Origin: Alphaproteobacteria bacterium
GTDB lineage: Bacteria; Pseudomonadota; Alphaproteobacteria; Rhizobiales; Xanthobacteraceae
Reading direction: 5' to 3'
Length of the DNA stretch: 10,642 nucleotides
Assembly (NCBI GenBank): GCA_005884745.1
Contig: VAZU01000192.1
Span: forward strand, 1-10,642
Made by a program: the position numbers and the translations under genes. The notes under the pieces are model-generated. The model saw only the letters and a program-made list of their open reading frames with translations. It was not told where the DNA came from and ran no database searches. Below are positions 1-4,537 of this stretch, piece after piece (the first letter of the stretch is position 1; every line of letters starts with the position of its first letter).

Positions 1-299
1 TCTCCCGGCTCCTCAAGGGCCTCGAACTGGCTTTTCAGCAGGCTTGCCGGCATGAAATGCTCGTGGCGCGTGGCGATCCGGCGCGCGATCAGCGGCGCGT
101 CGCCCTTAAGATACACGAGACCCACGTCTGCACGATCGCCGATCAGGATCTCGCGGTAGCGGCGTTTCAAGGCCGAGCAGGTGACGATGCCGTGCCGGCC
201 GGCGCCGCGCTCCTCATCGATCCAGCGGGCGATGGCGTTGAGCCACGGCCGACGGTCCTCGTCGGTCAAGGGCACGCCGCTGTGCATCTTCTCGACGTT
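1..299 (-). CDS. gntK: Gluconokinase, C-terminal part (5' end replaced, 3' end beyond window)
   Basis: Gluconokinase phosphorylates gluconate to 6-phosphogluconate in the cytoplasm, feeding the product of Zwf and Pgl from outside the cell. The visible protein begins at NVEKMHSGVPLTDEDRRPWL (from 299 leftward) and continues through CSALKRRYREILIGDRADV, VYLKGD and RHEHFMPASLLKSQFEALEEP. These are the conserved blocks of the small P-loop GntK family, in the right order. The family's first 35 to 40 residues, including the GxSGSGKS Walker A loop, are absent. In their place the frame reads through an inverted copy of part of the HAD gene (290-488), so no native start codon is visible. The gene runs off the left edge before its stop. 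The native gene probably starts close to or overlapping the end of pgl, as elsewhere in this operon. Family assignment is secure. Whether the missing 5' end is a real lesion or an assembly fault is open, and I favour the latter. Confidence 0.88.
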
Positions 300-488
300 A
301 CGCATCCGCTCGCCAACAAGGGCCACGCGGCACGCAGGTTGTCCGCGCTGCTGGGCATTCCGCTGGCGGCGATCGCCGCGATCGGCGACGGCGAGAACGA
401 CATCGCGATGTTCGAGGTTTGCGGCTTCTCCGTGGCGATGGGAAACGCCGGCCCGGAAGTCCGGCAAGCGGCGGATGTCATGACCGCG
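290..488 (+). repeat. Inverted 199-base copy of an internal HAD-hydrolase segment
   Basis: This stretch is the exact reverse complement of 1232-1430. Read on the plus strand it encodes HAD residues from DVTHPLANKGHAARR through GDGENDIAMF to QAADVMTA, that is, motifs III and IV without the rest of the protein. It has no start or stop of its own. It sits where the last codons of pgl and the first 35 to 40 codons of gntK should be. Sequence stops matching at 289 on the gntK side and at 489 on the pgl side. It looks like misplaced sequence rather than a gene. Confidence 0.93.
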
Positions 489-1139
489 CGCACGCGCTAG
501 GACGTCGCGCTTGCGCGTGCCCGCGACCAGGAACGCCACCGTTCGGCTGCTCTCGAGCGCCGGATAGGTCAGCGTGATCCGCGGCTCGGACCCCGGCCGC
601 TCGACCGCGACCACCCAGCGCTCGTGCTCGAAAAGCGCTGCATCGTCGGGGAACAGCGAGGCAATATGGCCGTCCTCGCCGAGCCCGAGCAGGGTGAGAT
701 CGAATAGCGGCCGAGCGCGATCCAACCGATCCTCGCCGTAGAAGCGCTTGAGCGCCGTCTCATAGGCTGCCGCGGCTTCCGCAAGGGGCAGGCCCTCGGT
801 CGGAATCGAGTGGATATTCTCGCGCGGAACAGGAGCAATCGAGAGCAATGCCTCGTCGACCATGCGGAAATTGCTGTCGGGATGGTCGGAGGGGACGAAG
901 CGCTCGTCGCCCCAGAACCAATGTACGTCGTCCCACGGAAACCGCGTCACGAGCGGCGGGACGGCAAGCACCTCATAGAGTCGCCGCGGCGTCGAGCCAC
1001 CCGACAGACATACGGCGCAGGTGCCGCCGCGCACTTCCAGGACGCCGAGCAGCCAATGCCCAACGCCTCGCGCCATTGCCTCGTGATTGGCGAAGGTGCG
1101 CAAACGCGCATCCGGCTGCACCGTGCGCGTCGCGCTCAT
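489..1139 (-). CDS. pgl: 6-phosphogluconolactonase, missing its C-terminal end
   Basis: Pgl hydrolyses 6-phosphogluconolactone, the product of Zwf, to 6-phosphogluconate. Translating from 1139 gives 217 clear Pgl residues. They contain SGGSTPRRLY at about 46-55 (phosphate binding), WGDERFV at 76-82, HPDSNFRM at 86-93 and GLGEDGHIASLFPDD at 152-166, with His158 in the position proposed as catalytic. The start ATG overlaps the HAD stop as ATGA, and a GAGGG ribosome site lies six bases upstream, within the HAD gene. The family is normally about 230-250 residues. Here, after TRKRDVLARAR, the frame enters the inverted HAD copy at 488 and stays open into gluconokinase. The native C-terminal 20 to 30 residues and stop codon are therefore absent. 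All motifs needed for the reaction are present. The truncation is probably a sequence artefact, and a genuine Pgl fusion is unlikely because the filler is antisense HAD sequence. Confidence 0.92.
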
Positions 1140-2002
1140 CGCGAGCCCTCACCGACCGCGACCGCACGACCGGCGCCGCGCGGAAGCATCCAGCGCTCGA
1201 CCGCTACGGCAAATCCCTCCTCCTCGTTGCTCGCGGTCATGACATCCGCCGCTTGCCGGACTTCCGGGCCGGCGTTTCCCATCGCCACGGAGAAGCCGCA
1301 AACCTCGAACATCGCGATGTCGTTCTCGCCGTCGCCGATCGCGGCGATCGCCGCCAGCGGAATGCCCAGCAGCGCGGACAACCTGCGTGCCGCGTGGCCC
1401 TTGTTGGCGAGCGGATGCGTAACGTCGAGATAATAGAGCTGCGAGCGCTTCACCGTCGCGTTCGCTCCGAGCTCGCCGGCGAGCTCGCGCTCGCAGCGGG
1501 CCAGGCGATCGAAATCGGCGCTCACGCCGACGATCTTGAAGGCGTGATCGATCACGCCCGGCCGATCGAACCTTTCCACGAGCTTCGGCTGCATGCGAAC
1601 GGTGCGGATCTCGTGATCGACGTAGGCGGCTGAGCGATCACGCACGAGCCAGTCCCACTCGGTGAACAGCCATACGCCCGCGCCGCAACCGGCGAGGAAG
1701 TCGACCGCTCGACGCGCGACGTCGGGCGGCACGGCATTGCGCTCGATCGGCGCGAGCTTCTCCGGCGTGACGATCAGGCCGCCGTTGAACGCCGCGATCG
1801 GCGTCGTCAAGTGCAGTGGCTCGATCAGCATGCGCATGCCCGCTGCCGGGCGGCTGCTGGTGACCGCCAGCGTTATTCCGGCCGCCTCGAGCGCGCGGGC
1901 TGCCGCCGCAACCCGCCCGGTCAGGCGCTTGTCGTTGGTCACCAGCGTGCCGTCCACGTCCGAGATCAGCAGCCGGATTCCGGCCGGCGAGGATCGCGGC
2001 AT
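1136..2002 (-). CDS. Cof-type HAD-IIB family hydrolase (sugar-phosphatase-like)
   Basis: This 288-residue protein has the complete HAD phosphatase motif set. Motif I is DVDGT at 15-19, with Asp15 as expected nucleophile and Asp17 as acid/base. Motif II is VTSSR at 47-51, motif III is Lys201 in the NKGHA context, and motif IV is GDGENDIAMF at 223-232. Between motifs II and III lies a cap-like insertion of about 120 residues, which fits the Cof/HAD-IIB group that acts on small sugar and nucleotide phosphates. The start at 2002 has GAAGGAG six bases upstream, overlapping the zwf stop. The stop overlaps the pgl start as ATGA, so it is embedded in the operon. Its substrate cannot be read from the sequence. 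Given its place between zwf and pgl, a housekeeping role on a pentose-phosphate intermediate or side product is reasonable but inferred. Bases 1232-1430 of this gene are repeated, inverted, at 290-488. This copy is the native one because it continues the HAD fold on both sides. Confidence 0.9.
   Translation of the reverse strand: MPRSSPAGIRLLISDVDGTLVTNDKRLTGRVAAAARALEAAGITLAVTSSRPAAGMRMLIEPLHLTTPIAAFNGGLIVTPEKLAPIERNAVPPDVARRAVDFLAGCGAGVWLFTEWDWLVRDRSAAYVDHEIRTVRMQPKLVERFDRPGVIDHAFKIVGVSADFDRLARCERELAGELGANATVKRSQLYYLDVTHPLANKGHAARRLSALLGIPLAAIAAIGDGENDIAMFEVCGFSVAMGNAGPEVRQAADVMTASNEEEGFAVAVERWMLPRGAGRAVAVGEGSR
1232..1430 (-). repeat. Native copy of the 199-base segment repeated inverted at 290-488
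   Basis: Exact inverted partner of 290-488. It lies wholly inside the HAD gene and reads through both edges as a continuous HAD domain (LYYLDVTHPL on one side, VMTASNEEEGF on the other), so this is the source copy. Flanking bases differ on both sides of the pair. Confidence 0.93.
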
Positions 2003-2008
2003 CGCAGG

Positions 2009-2015
2009 CTCCTTC
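2009..2015 (-). promoter_or_regulatory. Ribosome binding site for the HAD gene, overlapping the zwf stop
   Basis: GAAGGAG on the minus strand, six bases before the ATG at 2002-2000. It overlaps the zwf stop codon (2016-2014), which supports this start and suggests translational coupling. Confidence 0.65.
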
Positions 2016-3543
2016 ACACGATGGGCCGCCATTCGTGGCCGTCGCGCGCCAGCAACTCCGCGGCGGCGCGCGGCCCCTGGCTCCCCGCCTCGTACCAGGT
2101 CAGCCCCTCGTTGCGCTCGCGCCAGGCGTCGAGAATCGGCTGGACAACCCGCCAGCCCGATTCGATCTCGTCGGTGCGCCGGAACAGCGTGGGGTCGCCC
2201 ATCATGCAGTCGTAGATTAGCGTCTCGTATCCGGTGCTCGGCGCGGCGTCGAAATAGTCCTTGTACTGGAAATCCATTTGCACGCCGCCGGTACGGATGC
2301 TCGGCCCCGGCACCTTGGCATTGAACTGCAGCGAAGCGCCCTCGTCCGGCTGGATGCGCAGCACCAGGAGATTCTGCGCGAGACGCTCGACCGGCGTGTC
2401 GCGGAACATCGCGTACGGCGCCTGCTTGAACTTGATGACGATCTCGGTCTTGCGCCGCGCCAGCGCCTTCCCGGTGCGCAGATAGAACGGCACGCCGGCC
2501 CAGCGCCAATTGTCGATCATGAGCCGCATGGCCACGAACGTCTCGGTCATGCTGTTGCGGTCGACGCCTTCGGCATCGCGGTAGGCACCGACCCGTTTTC
2601 CCTCGACACAGCCCGCCGTGTATTGGCCGCGCACGACCTGCGACAGGGCCTTTTGCACATTGAGCCGATGGATGGCTTCGATCGCTTTGCCCTTCTCCGT
2701 GCGCACGGCATTCGCCTCGAAGCAGATCGGCGGCTCCATCGCCGTGAGCGAGAGCAGCTGAAACAGATGGTTCGGCACCATGTCGCGCAAAGCGCCGGTA
2801 CGATCGTAGAATTTGCCGCGGTTCTCGACCGAGACCGTCTCGGCCACCGTGATCTGCACGTGATCGATATGATCGCGGTGCCACAAGGGCTCGAACAGCC
2901 CGTTGGCGAACCGCAGCACCATGATGTTCTGCACCGTCTCCTTCCCGAGATAATGATCGATGCGATAGATCTGATGCTCGGAAAAGATCGACAGCAGCTC
3001 TGTGTTGAGCTCGCGCGCCGAGACAAGATCGGTGCCGAACGGCTTCTCGACGATGAGGCGGCGCCAAGCGTGCTCCTCGCGCGCCAGACCCGCCTTGCCG
3101 AGATGCGCGGCAACCGTCGTGAACACGTTCGGCGGCGTTGCCAGATAGAACAAGCAATTGCCCTCAATCGCGGACTTGCGCTTCAGTTCGGTCAGCCGGT
3201 CGCCGAGCCGGCGGTAGGTCGCGTCGTCATCGAAGTCGCCGCACACGTAAGAAAACCCCGCGAGTAGACGATCGGCCACTTCCGTGGAGATCTTGTCGGT
3301 CGCGAACTCGTGCAGGGCAGATCCCATCGCCTCCCGAAATTGCCTGTCCGACAGCTCCGCGCGGGCGACCCCGACCACGGCGAAGCGTTCAGGCAGCAGG
3401 CGCTCGGCCGCGAGATTGTAAAGCGCCGGAACGAGCAGCCGCTTGGTGAGGTCGCCTGCTACCCCGAAAATAACGAACGCGCACGGATCGGCGGCGCGCG
3501 GTTTGTCCTGCCGGGCAGTGCTCTCTCCTGCGGCGACATCCAT
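2014..3543 (-). CDS. zwf: Glucose-6-phosphate 1-dehydrogenase
   Basis: Zwf oxidises glucose-6-phosphate to 6-phosphogluconolactone with reduction of NAD(P)+, the entry step of both the oxidative pentose phosphate and Entner-Doudoroff routes. The 509-residue product has the family's usual length. It shows the nucleotide-binding start FGVAGDLTKRLL (26-37), EKPFGTDL (166-173), the active-site signature RIDHYLGKETVQN (194-206), LWHRDHIDHVQITVAE (220-235) and GALRDMVPNHLFQLL (250-264), with His259 in the catalytic position. The domain is complete to the C-terminus (GHEWRPIV). The ATG at 3543 lies two bases after the gnd stop, with GAGG six bases upstream inside the gnd end. The open frame extends further upstream only as a shadow of gnd, so this start is preferred. 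Cofactor preference cannot be decided by eye. Its position between gnd and pgl puts all three oxidative-branch enzymes on one transcript. No anomaly seen. Confidence 0.97.
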   Translation of the reverse strand: MDVAAGESTARQDKPRAADPCAFVIFGVAGDLTKRLLVPALYNLAAERLLPERFAVVGVARAELSDRQFREAMGSALHEFATDKISTEVADRLLAGFSYVCGDFDDDATYRRLGDRLTELKRKSAIEGNCLFYLATPPNVFTTVAAHLGKAGLAREEHAWRRLIVEKPFGTDLVSARELNTELLSIFSEHQIYRIDHYLGKETVQNIMVLRFANGLFEPLWHRDHIDHVQITVAETVSVENRGKFYDRTGALRDMVPNHLFQLLSLTAMEPPICFEANAVRTEKGKAIEAIHRLNVQKALSQVVRGQYTAGCVEGKRVGAYRDAEGVDRNSMTETFVAMRLMIDNWRWAGVPFYLRTGKALARRKTEIVIKFKQAPYAMFRDTPVERLAQNLLVLRIQPDEGASLQFNAKVPGPSIRTGGVQMDFQYKDYFDAAPSTGYETLIYDCMMGDPTLFRRTDEIESGWRVVQPILDAWRERNEGLTWYEAGSQGPRAAAELLARDGHEWRPIV

Positions 3544-3545
3544 CG

Positions 3546-4523
3546 CTAGCCTCGCGCCTTCGGCTCGACGTGGCCGCCAAACCCCTTGCGCATCGCCGAG
3601 AGCATCCGATCGGCAAAGCTCCTCTCCTCGCGCGAGCGGAAGCGGGCGTAAAGCGCGGCGGAGAGCACATTGGCAGGCACCGCGGACTCGATCGCCGCCA
3701 TCAAGGTCCAGCGGCCTTCGCCGGAATCCTCGACGTACCCGTCGAAGCCTTCGAGCTTCGAATCGGCTGCCAAGGCGATCGCGGTGAGGTCGAGCAGCCA
3801 CGACGAGATGACGCTGCCCCGGCGCCAGACCTCGGCAACGTCGGCGAGATCCAGTTCGTAGCGCTCCGCGCCCGGACGCTCCGCGGCCGCGCCCAGGATG
3901 CTGAAACCCTCGGCATAGGCCTGCATCAAGCCGTATTCGATGCCGTTGTGGACCATCTTGACGAAATGACCGGACCCGGACGGGCCGCAATGGATGTAGC
4001 CGGATTCGGCGCGCGGATCGTGACCGTCGCGCCCGGGCGTGCGCGGGATGTTGCCCGGACCCGGCGCCAGCGCGGCAAAGATCGGATCGAGTCGGAGCAC
4101 CGCCTCGGCATCGCCGCCGATCATCATGCAATAGCCGCGCTCGAGTCCCCAGACCCCGCCGCTGGTGCCCACGTCGACGTAATGGATGCCGCGCGTCTGC
4201 AGCGCCTGGGCCCGGCGAATATCGTCCTTGTAAAACGAATTGCCGCCGTCGATGACGATCTCGCCCTGGTCCATCAGCCGACCGAGCTCGCTCACGGTAT
4301 TCTCGGTCGGCTGGCCGGCCGGCAGCATCACCCAGGCCGCGCGGGGCTTGTCGAGCTTGGCGACGAGGTCCTCGAGCGAACTCGACCCAACGGCTCCCTC
4401 GCGAGCCAGCGCATCCACCGGACCGCGCGTGCGGTTGAAGACCACGCAGCGATGTCCGTTTCGCATCAGCCGCCGCGCCAGATTGGCGCCCATGCGGCCG
4501 AGCCCGACCATACCGAGTTGCAT
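3546..4523 (-). CDS. gnd: 6-phosphogluconate dehydrogenase, decarboxylating, short form
   Basis: This enzyme oxidatively decarboxylates 6-phosphogluconate to ribulose-5-phosphate. The 325-residue protein belongs to the short (YqeC/GndA-like) branch, which lacks much of the C-terminal domain of the roughly 470-residue enzymes. Visible motifs are the dinucleotide-binding GLGRMG (7-12), IDGGNSFYKDD (91-101), DVGTSGGVWGLERG (117-130) and the catalytic block GHFVKMVHNGIEYGLMQAYAEGF (185-207), with Lys189, Asn193 and Glu196. After the second beta strand the sequence is FNRT (29-32). An NRT at this point is often linked with NADP+ use, whereas many short-form relatives prefer NAD+. This is inference from one motif. 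The start at 4523 has GAGGAGC seven bases upstream, overlapping the stop of the preceding gene. The stop lies two bases before the zwf ATG. The C-terminus (FGGHVEPKARG) matches the family, so the gene appears intact. Confidence 0.95.
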   Translation of the reverse strand: MQLGMVGLGRMGANLARRLMRNGHRCVVFNRTRGPVDALAREGAVGSSSLEDLVAKLDKPRAAWVMLPAGQPTENTVSELGRLMDQGEIVIDGGNSFYKDDIRRAQALQTRGIHYVDVGTSGGVWGLERGYCMMIGGDAEAVLRLDPIFAALAPGPGNIPRTPGRDGHDPRAESGYIHCGPSGSGHFVKMVHNGIEYGLMQAYAEGFSILGAAAERPGAERYELDLADVAEVWRRGSVISSWLLDLTAIALAADSKLEGFDGYVEDSGEGRWTLMAAIESAVPANVLSAALYARFRSREERSFADRMLSAMRKGFGGHVEPKARG

Positions 4524-4530
4524 GAGGCCT

Positions 4531-4537
4531 GCTCCTC
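4531..4537 (-). promoter_or_regulatory. Ribosome binding site for gnd, overlapping the tal-pgi stop
   Basis: GAGGAGC on the minus strand, seven bases before the gnd ATG at 4523. It overlaps the tal-pgi stop (4538-4536), which fits coupled translation within one operon. Confidence 0.65.

Larger units (their letters stand above)
1..1139 (-). other. Chimeric open frame pgl / antisense HAD / gntK
   Basis: From the pgl ATG at 1139 one reading frame stays open to the left edge, giving 379 codons with no stop. Codons 1-217 are lactonase, roughly 218-283 are the antisense reading of HAD sequence, and from 281-284 onward (NVEK) it is gluconokinase. An automatic gene caller would report one fused protein. 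The middle part has no protein family resemblance that I recognise, and both flanks are interrupted within conserved domains, so this is not a credible natural fusion. Confidence 0.85.

Noticed and set aside
57..500. Plus-strand open frame 57-500 with a HAD-like C-terminal half
   Set aside because: Its N-terminal half is antisense to gluconokinase and its C-terminal half is the inverted HAD copy. It lacks HAD motif I and a ribosome site, so it is a product of the rearranged sequence rather than a gene.
290..1430. The inverted repeat as an insertion sequence, integron element or invertible switch
   Set aside because: The arms are internal HAD coding sequence with no transposase, recombinase or terminal repeats nearby, and the target genes have lost sequence rather than gained a clean insertion.
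2014..4131. An extended zwf beginning far upstream, within gnd
   Set aside because: The extra residues are an out-of-frame reading of gnd. The ATG at 3543 has a ribosome site and directly precedes the conserved nucleotide-binding domain.
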